Below, piece after piece: positions 54,233-62,792 of a DNA stretch of 64,000 nt. The position numbers and the translations under genes were made by a program. Below the pieces are notes generated by a model. That model had not been told where the DNA came from. It saw only the letters and a list, made by a program, of their open reading frames with translations, and searched no databases. The stretch comes from Pseudomonas saponiphila. Its GTDB lineage: Bacteria > Pseudomonadota > Gammaproteobacteria > Pseudomonadales > Pseudomonadaceae. The first letter of the stretch is position 1; each line of letters begins with the position of its first letter. The stretch is from contig NZ_FNTJ01000001.1 in the NCBI RefSeq assembly GCF_900105185.1, positions 3,740,501-3,804,500 of the forward strand, given 5' to 3'.

Positions 54233-54265
54233 CACCGGCGATTGGCCGGGGTGAGGCGCAACGCC

Positions 54266-54670
54266 TCAACCCTGGGCCGATTTCAACGCGCCTGCCACGC
54301 AGTCGAGGATCTGGCCGATGGTCCAGGGCTTGCGGATGAAGGACACCGGATAGCGCACCCCGGAACTCTCGGGGGTTTCGAAACCCGACATCACCACGAT
54401 CGGCAGCGACGGCCAGCGTTCAGCGCACAGGTTGCTCAGGCTGGCGCCGTTGAGCGTGCCGGGCATGCTGATATCGGTCAGCAACAGGGCCACGTCCGCC
54501 GCATGCTCCTGCAAAAAGTCCCAGGCTCGATCGGCACTGTCCATGGCCCGGGTGGCAAACCCCTCGTCCTGCAGAATCTCGCACAGGAACTCCAGCACCG
54601 TCGGTTCATCCTCCACCACCAGGATCAAGCGAGAGGTGGCGTCGGGGCTGACGGACGAGGCTGGGCACAT
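54266..54670 (-). CDS. Single-domain response regulator
   Basis: A 134-residue receiver without output domain. Acidic pocket LVVEDEP, phosphoacceptor aspartate in ALLLTDISMPG, switch residue region VVMSGFET, and lysine in FIRKPWT. It would act as a phosphate sink or bind a partner. The frame stays open far upstream on this strand, opposite the sirtuin gene, which is spurious. Start ATG 54670 gives the canonical N-terminal strand. Confidence 0.82.
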   Translation of the reverse strand: MCPASSVSPDATSRLILVVEDEPTVLEFLCEILQDEGFATRAMDSADRAWDFLQEHAADVALLLTDISMPGTLNGASLSNLCAERWPSLPIVVMSGFETPESSGVRYPVSFIRKPWTIGQILDCVAGALKSAQG

Positions 54671-54851
54671 GGGGCTGACACTCCCTGGAAAGTTGAGCAT
54701 TGCGCGGACAGGACCGCTGACTAGAGTTATGAGCGGCAGCTTGAGGATAAATTCACTCCCGATGCATGCACGGTGATTTTTTCGGACAGGTCCGAGCAGG
54801 GCCGCAATAATGCAGGCCCGATAGCAGCGCAACCACAAAGAGCGGTCATCC

Positions 54852-55601
54852 ATGGAGTTCGATCCCCAATACCTGGCCCAGGCCCCGCATCTGGTGGTAT
54901 TCACTGGCGCCGGCGTCTCGGCGGAAAGTGGCATCCCGACCTTTCGCGACGCCCTCAGCGGCCTCTGGGAGCACTTCGACCCGGCACAGCTGGCCACGCC
55001 ACAGGCCTTCCGCGCCAACCCGGCGCTGGTCTGGGGCTGGTATGAATGGCGGCGCCGGAAAATGCTCCAGGCCCAGCCCAACCCGGCGCACCTGGCGATA
55101 GCCGAACTGGCGCGCCGGGTGCCGCGCCTGACCCTGATCACCCAGAACGTCGACGACCTGCACGAGCGCGCCGGCAGCCCATCGGTGCTGCACCTGCATG
55201 GCAGCCTGCATACACCGCAATGCTTTGCCTGCAACCGCCCGTTCAAGGGAAAACTGCCCTGCCCCGATCTGCCGGAACAAGGTGGCAGCCTGGAGCCACC
55301 GCGGTGCAGCGGCTGCAACGGCAAGATCCGCCCCGGGGTGGTGTGGTTCGGTGAATCCTTGCCGCAGGCGATCCTCAAGGCCGCCTTCCAGGCGGCCGAC
55401 GACTGCGACCTGCTGCTGTCGGTGGGCACCTCGGGGCTGGTGCAACCGGCGGCGCAGATCCCCCAACGGGCCCTGCAACAGGGGGCCAGGGTGGTGCACA
55501 TCAATCCGCAGCCCCAGGAGTGCCGCGCGCCGCAGGAGTACAGCCTGACGGGCCCGGCCGGCCAGCTTCTGCCGCAACTCGTGCAGCGAGCCTTCGCCTG
55601 A
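54852..55601 (+). CDS. cobB: NAD-dependent protein deacylase, sirtuin class III (CobB-like)
   Basis: A 249-residue SIR2 family enzyme. NAD-binding motif VFTGAGVSAESGIPTFRD, catalytic histidine in LHLHGSLHT, TQNVDDLHERAG, and a zinc site with CFACN and CSGCNGKIRP. The YxxR pair (WYEWRRRK) marks class III sirtuins, which remove succinyl/malonyl groups from lysine. It consumes NAD, linking it to the salvage genes in the window. Divergent from the response regulator. Confidence 0.93.
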   Translation: MEFDPQYLAQAPHLVVFTGAGVSAESGIPTFRDALSGLWEHFDPAQLATPQAFRANPALVWGWYEWRRRKMLQAQPNPAHLAIAELARRVPRLTLITQNVDDLHERAGSPSVLHLHGSLHTPQCFACNRPFKGKLPCPDLPEQGGSLEPPRCSGCNGKIRPGVVWFGESLPQAILKAAFQAADDCDLLLSVGTSGLVQPAAQIPQRALQQGARVVHINPQPQECRAPQEYSLTGPAGQLLPQLVQRAFA

Positions 55602-55806
55602 TTCCCCGGGCGGATCGTCATTTTTCCCGCCAAAACGGCCCGGCATGAGGTAGATTCAAGCAGCGAATAACCTCGCAACGACGTTTGCTTTCTTGCCCTG
55701 CCGCTGGAAACCAAGCCCCGTACCGGTGGCTCTGTTCACTGCCCCGCCGTTTTTTTCGCCACTGACCGCACTGGGCGCGGTGGCGCCGATTTCAGGAAAT
55801 GGATTA

Positions 55807-57180
55807 ATGCCGCAAAGACACGTGATCAATGCTTCGGTGAGCCCGAAAGGCAGCCTGGAGACCCTCTCGCAACGTGAAGTGCAACAACTCAGCGCCGCCG
55901 GCTCCGGCAGCATCTACACCCTGTTCCGCCAGTGCGCCCTGGCCATTCTCAATACCGGCGCCCACGTCGACAACGCCAAGACCATCCTCGACGCCTACCA
56001 CGACTTCGAAGTGCGCATTCACCAGCAGGATCGCGGCGTGCGCCTGGAATTGCTCAACGCGCCGGCCGACGCCTTCGTCGACGGCGAAATGATCGCCAGC
56101 ACCCGGGAAATGCTCTTCAGCGCCCTGCGCGACATCGTCTACACCGAGAACGAACTGGACAGCCAGCGCATCGACCTGGAGAGCTCCCAGGGCATCACCG
56201 ACTATGTCTTCCACCTGCTGCGCAACGCCCGCACCCTGCGCCCCGGCGTCGAGCCGAAAATGGTGGTGTGCTGGGGCGGTCACTCGATCAACACCGAGGA
56301 ATACAAGTACACCAAGAAGGTCGGCCACGAGCTGGGCCTGCGCAAACTGGACATCTGCACCGGCTGCGGCCCGGGCGTGATGAAAGGCCCGATGAAAGGC
56401 GCCACCATCGCCCATGCCAAGCAGCGCATGAGCGGCGGCCGCTACCTGGGCCTGACCGAACCGGGGATCATCGCCGCCGAAGCGCCCAACCCGATCGTCA
56501 ACGAACTGGTGATCCTGCCGGACATCGAGAAGCGCCTGGAGGCCTTCGTCCGCGTCGGCCACGGCATCATCATCTTCCCCGGCGGCGCCGGCACCGCCGA
56601 GGAGTTCCTCTACCTGCTGGGCATCCTCATGCACCCGGACAACCGCGACCTGCCGTTCCCGGTGATCCTCACCGGGCCCAAGAGCGCCGCGCCCTATCTG
56701 GAACAGCTCAATGCCTTTGTCCTGGCGACCCTGGGCGAATCAGCGCAGCAGCACTACCAGATCATCATCGACAACCCGGCGGAGGTCGCCCGGCAGATGA
56801 CCGAGGGGCTCAAGACCGTCAAGCAGTTCCGCCGCGAACGCAACGATGCCTTCCACTTCAACTGGCTGCTGAAGATCGACGAGGGCTTCCAGCGCCCCTT
56901 CGATCCGACCCACGAGAACATGGCCGGCCTGCAACTGAACCACGCCTTGGCGCCCCACGAACTGGCAGCCAACCTGCGCCGGGCGTTCTCCGGCATCGTC
57001 GCCGGCAACGTCAAGGACCAGGGCATCCGCCTGATCGAACAGAAAGGCCCGTACAGCATCCACGGTGACCCGGCGATCATGCAGCCCCTCGACCAGCTGC
57101 TCAAAGCCTTCGTCGAGCAGCACCGCATGAAGCTGCCCGGCGGCGCCGCCTACGTGCCGTGCTACCGCGTGGTGAGCTGA
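55807..57180 (+). CDS. ppnN: Pyrimidine/purine nucleotide 5'-monophosphate nucleosidase (PpnN/YgdH)
   Basis: A 457-residue enzyme that cleaves nucleoside monophosphates to base and ribose 5-phosphate. The LOG/lysine decarboxylase-like signature is IIFPGGAGTAEEFLYL with upstream GCGPGVMKGPMKGA; flanking N- and C-terminal domains match the YgdH layout and length (454). In E. coli the enzyme is activated by (p)ppGpp. Start ATG 55807 has AGGAAATGG upstream; upstream in-frame codons are low quality. Confidence 0.93.
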   Translation: MPQRHVINASVSPKGSLETLSQREVQQLSAAGSGSIYTLFRQCALAILNTGAHVDNAKTILDAYHDFEVRIHQQDRGVRLELLNAPADAFVDGEMIASTREMLFSALRDIVYTENELDSQRIDLESSQGITDYVFHLLRNARTLRPGVEPKMVVCWGGHSINTEEYKYTKKVGHELGLRKLDICTGCGPGVMKGPMKGATIAHAKQRMSGGRYLGLTEPGIIAAEAPNPIVNELVILPDIEKRLEAFVRVGHGIIIFPGGAGTAEEFLYLLGILMHPDNRDLPFPVILTGPKSAAPYLEQLNAFVLATLGESAQQHYQIIIDNPAEVARQMTEGLKTVKQFRRERNDAFHFNWLLKIDEGFQRPFDPTHENMAGLQLNHALAPHELAANLRRAFSGIVAGNVKDQGIRLIEQKGPYSIHGDPAIMQPLDQLLKAFVEQHRMKLPGGAAYVPCYRVVS

Positions 57181-57207
57181 CCCACCGAGGCCTTCGACGG
57201 CCCCACG

Positions 57208-57245
57208 ACGCCGCGCCCCTTTGCCGGGAACGCGGCGTTTTTTTT
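57208..57245 (+). terminator. Rho-independent terminator of ppnN
   Basis: ACGCCGCG (57208-57215) pairs with CGCGGCGT (57231-57238), followed by a run of eight T. It lies 28 bp past the ppnN stop codon. Confidence 0.93.
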
Positions 57246-57354
57246 GCCCCGCCGGAGCATGGCCGCATCGCGCCGCCCCCCTTGCCCCTAATGCATTGCC
57301 CCGTAACGCATTGCCCGAAATAAAGCGCACCGGTTTGACAGCCTCCCTGGCGCT

Positions 57355-57392
57355 ATGGAATAGTTTTTCAACAATACGGAACACAATTCCAT
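57355..57392. promoter_or_regulatory. Operator-like inverted repeats before the flavoprotein gene
   Basis: ATGGAAT (57355-57361) has its reverse complement ATTCCAT at 57386-57392, and GGAA-N5-TTCC lies at 57378-57390. The AT-rich patch about 34 bp before the TTG start is a plausible binding site of an IclR-like regulator; no regulator gene is adjacent. Confidence 0.35.
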
Positions 57393-57425
57393 TTTTCCAA
57401 AATACCGCAAAAAAGGCCTGCCATC

Positions 57426-59189
57426 TTGAGTGAAGCTCCTGCTGCCCTCCTTCCACCCCTGGACTGTGACCTGCTGGTAATCGGCTCCGGCGCTGCCGGC
57501 CTGGCCTCTGCGGTGACCGCCGCCTGGCACGGCCTGCAAGTGATAGTAGTGGAAAAAGATTCCACTTTTGGTGGCGCCAGTGCCTGGTCCGGCGGCTGGA
57601 TGTGGGTGCCGGGCAATCCCCTGGCACGCCGCGCCGGCATCAATGAAGACCCGCAGCAACCGCGCACCTACCTCAAGCATGAGCTGGGCCACCGCTATGA
57701 CCCTGCGCGTATCGATGCCTTCCTGGATAACGGGCCACAGATGGTGGCCTTCTTCGAGCAGCACACGGCCCTGCAATTCGTCGATGGCAACGGCATCCCG
57801 GACATCCACGGCCAGCTGCCCGGCGCCGGTATCGAGGGTCATCAAGTCATTGCCGCGCCCTATGACGCCCGGGCCATCGGCCCCTTGTTGGCACGCCTGC
57901 GTCGAACCATGCGCGAAACCTCGTTCCTGGGCATGCCGATCATGGCCGGGGCCGACCTCGGGGCCTTTCTCAGCATGACCCGCTCGTTCAAGTCGCTGCT
58001 GCATGTCGCCAAGCGTTTTACCCGCCACCTGCGGGACCTGGCGCTGCATGGCCGAGCCATGCATCTGGTCAACGGCGTGGCGCTGATCGGCCGGCTGGCG
58101 AAGTCGGCCCAGGACCTGGGAGTGCATCTGCTGGAGTCATCGCCGGCCCGTTCGCTGCTACGGGATGAACAGGGGGTGCACGGCGCCCTGGTGGACACGC
58201 CCCAAGGCCGGCGGGAAATCCGCGCCCGGCGTGGCGTGGTGCTGGCCGCCGGCGGGTTCGCCAACGACCCGGCCCGGCGCCAGGCGCTGTTTCCCCGGGC
58301 GCCGGGTGTCGATGAGCATTTGGCGCTGCCACCCCCGAGCTGTTCCGGAGATGGCATCCGCCTCGCTGAAGCCGCCGGCGCAGTCCTGGCCACGGACCTC
58401 GCCAGCCCGGTGGCCTGGGCCCCGGTATCGCGGGTGCGCCACGCCGACGGCAGCGTCGGCCACTTTCCCCACATCATCGACCGGGCCAAGCCCGGACTGA
58501 TCGGCGTGCTGGCCAACGGCAAGCGCTTCGTCAACGAGGCCGACGGCTACTACGACTACACCGCGGCCATGGTCGAGAAAGTCCCGGCTGGCGAGGAAGT
58601 GGCCTCCTGGCTGATCTGCGACCATCGCTTCCAGCGCCGCTACGGCCTGGGCTATGCCCGCCCCTTCCCGCTCCCCGTTGGCCCGCTGGTGCGCAGCGGC
58701 TACCTACGGCGGGCCGACTCGATCCAGGCCCTGGCCAGCCAATGCGGCATCGACCCACAGGCGCTGGGGGCCACGGTGCAGCAGTTCAACCAGCACGCCC
58801 GCCACGGCCAGGACCCCGAGTTCGGCCGCGGCTCGACCCCCTACAACCGCAAGCAGGGCGACGCCCTGCACCCCGGCCCCAACCCTTGCGTGGCGCCTAT
58901 CGAACAGGGGCCGTTCTACGCGGTTAAAGTGCTGCCCGGCAGCTTCGGCACCTTTGCCGGGCTCAAGACCAATGCCCAGGCCCAGGTGCTGGATCAGGCC
59001 GGCGCGGCGATCCCCGGGCTGTATGCCGTCGGCACCGACATGGCCAGCGTGATGGGCGGGTTCTATCCCTCCGGCGGCATCAACCTGGGCCCGGCCATGA
59101 CCTTCGGCTACATCGCCGGGCGCCATGCGGCCGGGGTCGATGCCTATGAGGTGCCGCTGGCATCCGTGGCCGTGCCTGATCCGTGCTGA
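57426..59189 (+). CDS. FAD-dependent oxidoreductase, 3-ketosteroid dehydrogenase/fumarate reductase type
   Basis: A 587-residue FAD_binding_2 enzyme. The Rossmann motif is LLVIGSGAAGLASAVTAAWHG, then EKDSTFGGASAWSGG. Second FAD block VLAAGGFANDPARRQ and the C-terminal GTDMASVMGGFYPSGGINLGPAMTFGYIAG are typical of 3-oxosteroid 1-dehydrogenases and related flavoproteins that oxidise or reduce C=C bonds. The start is a TTG at 57426; no in-frame ATG occurs for about 50 residues, so a rare start codon is likely. Substrate unknown. Confidence 0.85.
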   Translation: MSEAPAALLPPLDCDLLVIGSGAAGLASAVTAAWHGLQVIVVEKDSTFGGASAWSGGWMWVPGNPLARRAGINEDPQQPRTYLKHELGHRYDPARIDAFLDNGPQMVAFFEQHTALQFVDGNGIPDIHGQLPGAGIEGHQVIAAPYDARAIGPLLARLRRTMRETSFLGMPIMAGADLGAFLSMTRSFKSLLHVAKRFTRHLRDLALHGRAMHLVNGVALIGRLAKSAQDLGVHLLESSPARSLLRDEQGVHGALVDTPQGRREIRARRGVVLAAGGFANDPARRQALFPRAPGVDEHLALPPPSCSGDGIRLAEAAGAVLATDLASPVAWAPVSRVRHADGSVGHFPHIIDRAKPGLIGVLANGKRFVNEADGYYDYTAAMVEKVPAGEEVASWLICDHRFQRRYGLGYARPFPLPVGPLVRSGYLRRADSIQALASQCGIDPQALGATVQQFNQHARHGQDPEFGRGSTPYNRKQGDALHPGPNPCVAPIEQGPFYAVKVLPGSFGTFAGLKTNAQAQVLDQAGAAIPGLYAVGTDMASVMGGFYPSGGINLGPAMTFGYIAGRHAAGVDAYEVPLASVAVPDPC

Positions 59190-59204
59190 TCATCGCCGCT
59201 ACGC

Positions 59205-60227
59205 TCAGGGCGACTCGACGCCAGCGGCGTCCTCACCCGGCGCCTGCAGCTGGCTCTCGATCTGCCGGCCGAGGTAATACACCCCGGCCATGACCCCATG
59301 CTCGGGGTCATGCAGTTGCCGGGACCAGGCCTGATCGAAGGCCGCCCCCAGGTCCCGCCGGGTCTGGGCCTGCAAGCCCTCCCGGTCATGGTCCTGGACC
59401 AGCGCCCGGACCCCGGCCACCCCCACCGAGATCAACGCACCGGCCACCCGCCCCACCGCCGCCGCCACTGCACCGGCGACACCGCGGGTAGCGAACTGGG
59501 CCTGGAGTTTGTCGCTGGTCACCTGCGCCACCTGGGCCACCCCGGGGGCCGGCGAGTCCCGCTCGGTCGCCGCTGCTCCACGAAGCTGCTGCAACAGCGG
59601 CCCGTAGGCGGGCAAGCGGGCGATGGGCTCGACCCGCAGCAGTTGGGCCAATGAGGCGCGCTGTTCGGCGGCCGGCCCCAGGTCGATGGCCAGGACTTGC
59701 CCCAGGTGCTGGTCCAACTGCGGTGCCGGCAGCTGGTAGCGGTTGCCGATCTGCACCAGCTGCTGGCGCAGCAACTGCACATAGAACTCCATGGCCTCGC
59801 CGGCGATCTCGTCGGCATCGATCTCCAGCGCCACCGGCGCCAGCACCCGCTCCTGATACTGCTCCTGCAGGTATTCGGCCAGACGCCAGGAGGACTGCCC
59901 GGCATCGCCCCGATTGTTCAGTGAATACCAGCCGACCTTCAGCGACAGCCATTCCTGGGTCCAGTAACCGCTGAACCAGGGAATGAATTGCTCGTCGGTC
60001 TGCTGGTAGACCCGGGTGCGCCAGTGCTCCATGGAGCCCTGGGCGTAGACTTCGGCCTGTCGCGTGGCGCTGCGGGAAGCATCGAGCAACTGGTTGTCGA
60101 CCTGGCGCCAAGTGGCCGGGCTGACCGGCGCCACTGCGACAGGCGCGGGGACCCGGTGGGCGCAGCCGGCGAACACCAGCAGCACGGCCAGCAGCCAATG
60201 GCGACAGCAGAGCATCGATGGCCGCAA
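59205..60227 (-). CDS. Hypothetical lipoprotein
   Basis: A protein of about 340 residues with a lipobox (LLAVLLVFAGCAHR). The mature part is helical (ATWRQVDNQLLDASRSATRQAE...), with an Ala/Gly-rich segment (GVAGAVAAAVGRVAGALISVGVAG) that may be membrane-associated. The best start is TTG 60227, eight bases after GGGAGG; ATG 60215 would give a signal peptide that also works. No family recognised; it may have a periplasmic or outer-membrane role. Confidence 0.75.
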   Translation of the reverse strand: MRPSMLCCRHWLLAVLLVFAGCAHRVPAPVAVAPVSPATWRQVDNQLLDASRSATRQAEVYAQGSMEHWRTRVYQQTDEQFIPWFSGYWTQEWLSLKVGWYSLNNRGDAGQSSWRLAEYLQEQYQERVLAPVALEIDADEIAGEAMEFYVQLLRQQLVQIGNRYQLPAPQLDQHLGQVLAIDLGPAAEQRASLAQLLRVEPIARLPAYGPLLQQLRGAAATERDSPAPGVAQVAQVTSDKLQAQFATRGVAGAVAAAVGRVAGALISVGVAGVRALVQDHDREGLQAQTRRDLGAAFDQAWSRQLHDPEHGVMAGVYYLGRQIESQLQAPGEDAAGVESP

Positions 60228-60434
60228 GACAGATACCTCCCGCAGAAGCTGCATCGGGCCCAACAGACTGCCCCGACGTTCCAGCAGTATAGGTAGCGCC
60301 GCTGCCGCGGCCGCGGGCCAAAGCATCACCGCGCACCGGGCTGTTTCCCGCGCCCGCAAGAAACCACTGCCCGTGCCCGCTGGCCCCGGGTATATTGCCC
60401 GCGCCACGGACCAGCCCCTGAACAAGGAACCCCC

Positions 60435-60809
60435 ATGCTCTACCGCATCGCCGCCGACAGCCTGGTGCTGTTTCACCTGACATTCATCGTCTTCGTGCTA
60501 CTGGGCGGCCTGCTGGTGCTGCGCCACCCACGGCTGATGCTGCTGCACCTGCCCGCCGCGGCCTGGGGCGTGGCGGTGGAAGTGCTGCACCTGGAATGCC
60601 CACTGACCCGCTGGGAAAACCTGCTGCGCCACGCCGCCGGCCAGGACGGCTACGGCGCCGGGTTCATCGAGCATTACCTGATCCCGCTGATCTACCCCGC
60701 CGGCCTGACCCCGGGCATCCAGCTGTGGCTGGGCAGCCTGGTGCTGCTGATCAACCTTTCGGTCTACGGCTATCTGGCACGGCGCTGGATCCGCACCCGC
60801 CACGCCTGA
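60435..60809 (+). CDS. DUF2784 membrane protein
   Basis: A 124-residue integral membrane protein with about three to four helices (LVLFHLTFIVFVLLGGLLVL, LIPLIYPAGL, WLGSLVLLINLSVYGYLA). The segment HLECPLTRWENLLRHAAGQ matches DUF2784, in which the Cys-Pro-Leu-Thr and His are conserved. Function unknown. AAGGAACCCCC precedes the ATG. Convergent with the XRE gene. Confidence 0.87.
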   Translation: MLYRIAADSLVLFHLTFIVFVLLGGLLVLRHPRLMLLHLPAAAWGVAVEVLHLECPLTRWENLLRHAAGQDGYGAGFIEHYLIPLIYPAGLTPGIQLWLGSLVLLINLSVYGYLARRWIRTRHA

Positions 60810-60823
60810 AGCCTCTGCCCTGA

Positions 60824-61669
60824 TTACCCCAGCGGCCCGTCGGCCCCTGACTTGGCGATCCGGGACGGCTCGGCCTCGCAGGCCTGGGTCAGCGCCTGCC
60901 AGGTGGCCTGATCAGCGGGGATCAGATGCTCGATGCGCAATGACGCCACAGTGATGTCCTGGGGCATGCCGAAAGTGGTGAAGGTGGAAAGAAAACGCAG
61001 CTCGCCCGCAGGTCCGCGCACCCGGGTCAGCAGCAACGGCGCGTTCAGGCTGGCGCCAGCCGCCGACTCGCCGGGGCACGGCAGGCTCGCCAGCAGCGCC
61101 GCCAGCGCCGGCTGCTCCGTCGCTTCCCGGGCCGCTCGCTGCCATGCCACCTGACGGATCTCCTCGGCGTTGATCAGGCAATCGCCAAAACCGCCGGGCA
61201 GCAGCAGGCTCGCCAACAGATTGAAACCTTGCTCAACCGCCGCCAACGGCAGCCCCAAGAGCCCGAACAAGGCGACGGTGGCGCGGTTGGCGGCCAGTAC
61301 CTGCCAGCCGCTGTCGATGACAATCGCCGGTGCCGGGTTGTTGGCCTGGAGCAGGTGCAGCAGCGCCGCGCGCACCGGTTCCAGGCCCGGATCGTGCAAT
61401 GGCAAGGCGGCATAAGGGGGGGCGTAGCCGGCGGCGAGATACACCCGGTTACGTGTTTCCAAGGGGGTATCCAGGGTACTCAGCACGCTGTGCAGCAGCG
61501 CCGGGCTGGGCTGCGCCCGCCCCGTCTCGACACAGCTCAAGTGGCGCTGCGACATGCCCGCCTGCAACGCCAGGTCCAACTGGCTCAAGCGCGCCTGGCG
61601 CCGCAACTGGCGTAGCTGCGCACCGACCGACAGCGCTGGCGCCGGAACGCGTTCAAGGGGCTCGACCAT
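60824..61669 (-). CDS. XRE-family regulator with MmyB-like ligand domain
   Basis: A 281-residue regulator. HTH: GAQLRQLRRQARLSQLDLALQAGMSQRHLSCVETGRAQPS. The C-terminal ~170 residues are the MmyB-like (PAS-related) domain (PAIVIDSGWQVLAANRATVALF...), which binds a small, often fatty-acid-like ligand. It may regulate its neighbours (60435 or the 62-kb membrane genes). The ligand is unknown. Confidence 0.9.
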   Translation of the reverse strand: MVEPLERVPAPALSVGAQLRQLRRQARLSQLDLALQAGMSQRHLSCVETGRAQPSPALLHSVLSTLDTPLETRNRVYLAAGYAPPYAALPLHDPGLEPVRAALLHLLQANNPAPAIVIDSGWQVLAANRATVALFGLLGLPLAAVEQGFNLLASLLLPGGFGDCLINAEEIRQVAWQRAAREATEQPALAALLASLPCPGESAAGASLNAPLLLTRVRGPAGELRFLSTFTTFGMPQDITVASLRIEHLIPADQATWQALTQACEAEPSRIAKSGADGPLG

Positions 61670-61718
61670 CGGTTTTTGTCGTCCTCTGGGGGTGTAGGTG
61701 GAGGAGCTGGCGCGCCGC

Positions 61719-61895
61719 TCAGCGCACAGGCTTGAAAAAGATCAGTTCGGGGTCGCCCTCGTCCAGGTTCTCGACCACCCCGCTGGGCTGAAAGCCGGCT
61801 TTGGCCAGCAACCCCCGGGCCGGCACATCATCGGGCCGAGCCTCACGAATCAACCGCAGGATACCTGGCGGGGGAAGCTGTTGCCGGTCGCTCAT
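61719..61895 (-). pseudogene. C-terminal remnant of a GNAT acetyltransferase
   Basis: A 58-residue frame (61719-61895) ending in LLAKAGFQPSGVVENLDEGDPELIFFK, which resembles the final strands of GNAT enzymes (L.K.GF...G...). The acetyl-CoA-binding part (Q/RxxGxG/A) is absent, so this cannot be an active enzyme. It has an ATG with AAGGA 10 bases upstream, so it might still be translated. It lies directly upstream of the XRE gene on the same strand. Confidence 0.55.
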
Positions 61896-61966
61896 CGCTA
61901 CTCATTCCTTGAAGCTGATTGTCGTCCTGCGCCGCCTAGCTGAGCGCTTGTGCCCCACGCCTGTCT

Positions 61967-61983
61967 ATGACCTGAGAGGTCAT
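61967..61983. promoter_or_regulatory. Perfect 7-3-7 palindrome
   Basis: ATGACCT-GAG-AGGTCAT, 60 bp upstream of the ATG at 62044 and 70 bp upstream of the GNAT remnant. It is compact enough for a dimeric repressor such as a nearby XRE or TetR/MarR protein. Confidence 0.4.
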
Positions 61984-62043
61984 TGAGTGGCCCAGGGGGT
62001 GCCACTTAGCCTGTTCGCTCCGCGTAGTTCAAGGAGTTTAACG

Positions 62044-62433
62044 ATGAGAGACATCCTCTGGCGCCTATGCCTGGCGTTGTTTGCCGGCCATGAGCTGGAC
62101 GCCGTGGCCCAGGCCGAGTGGCGCCTGCTGTATGGCTTGCGCGACCTCGATCCGACGCTGGGCCCGCCGTGGTTCATTGCCCTGCATGTGCCCCTGTGCG
62201 TCGCCCTGATGTGGCTGGCCGGGCACCCGCACCAGGCCATACGCCGCACCAGCCGGCAGCTGTTCGCGGCCTTTGCCGTGGTTCACGCCGGACTGCACTA
62301 CAACCTTCAGCAGCACCCGCTGTACCTCTTCGACTCGCTGCTGTCGCAAACGCTGATCTTCGCCTGCGGCGCCACCGGCCTGCTCTACCTGATGCCGAGC
62401 CTGGGTCGGCAACGCACAACATGCAGCGCCTGA
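62044..62433 (+). CDS. Small polytopic membrane protein (possibly DUF6713-like)
   Basis: A 129-residue membrane protein with about four helices. It starts RDILWRLCLALFAGHELDAVAQAEWRLLYGL; the HELDA..EWRLL motif is suggestive of DUF6713, recalled with low certainty. Function unknown. ATG 62044 has CAAGGAG upstream. The next gene follows after 26 bp, so they may be co-transcribed. Confidence 0.7.
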   Translation: MRDILWRLCLALFAGHELDAVAQAEWRLLYGLRDLDPTLGPPWFIALHVPLCVALMWLAGHPHQAIRRTSRQLFAAFAVVHAGLHYNLQQHPLYLFDSLLSQTLIFACGATGLLYLMPSLGRQRTTCSA

Positions 62434-62459
62434 TCCCCTCCCCGCTCAAGGAACCCGCC

Positions 62460-62780
62460 ATGTCCCGTCCCTACCTGGCCCTGATGGCCCTGCTGACCTT
62501 CAGTGCCTACACCCTGTTCACCCTGCTCCAGGCCGAGCAGTCGCTGCTGCAATTTGGCCTGCAACTGCTGGCGCAACCGGACACCGCGCAGGTGGTCATC
62601 GACCTGTACCTGATGGCATGGCTGGCGGGGCTGTGGATGCTGCAAGACGCCCGAGCCCGCGGCCGTTCGGCGCGGTCGGTGCTGCCCTACCTGTTGCTCA
62701 CGGCGGTCTTCGTCTCCATCGGCCCGTTGCTCTATCTGGTGGTCAACGGCTTTGGCCGAGGCGCGCCGCAGCGCGCCTGA
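62460..62780 (+). CDS. DUF2834 membrane protein
   Basis: A 106-residue protein with three predicted helices (YLALMALLTFSAYTLFTLLQ, VVIDLYLMAWLAGLWMLQDAR, LPYLLLTAVFVSIGPLLYLVV). The pattern DLYLMAWLAGLWMLQDA..R is typical of DUF2834. Function unknown. CAAGGAACCCGCC precedes the ATG. Convergent with the MATE gene (12-bp gap). Confidence 0.8.
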   Translation: MSRPYLALMALLTFSAYTLFTLLQAEQSLLQFGLQLLAQPDTAQVVIDLYLMAWLAGLWMLQDARARGRSARSVLPYLLLTAVFVSIGPLLYLVVNGFGRGAPQRA

Positions 62781-62792
62781 GCGGCGACGGCT

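Noticed and set aside
54671..55714. N-terminal extension of the single-domain regulator to 482 codons
   Set aside because: It would run antisense through the sirtuin gene; the receiver domain starts properly at 54670.
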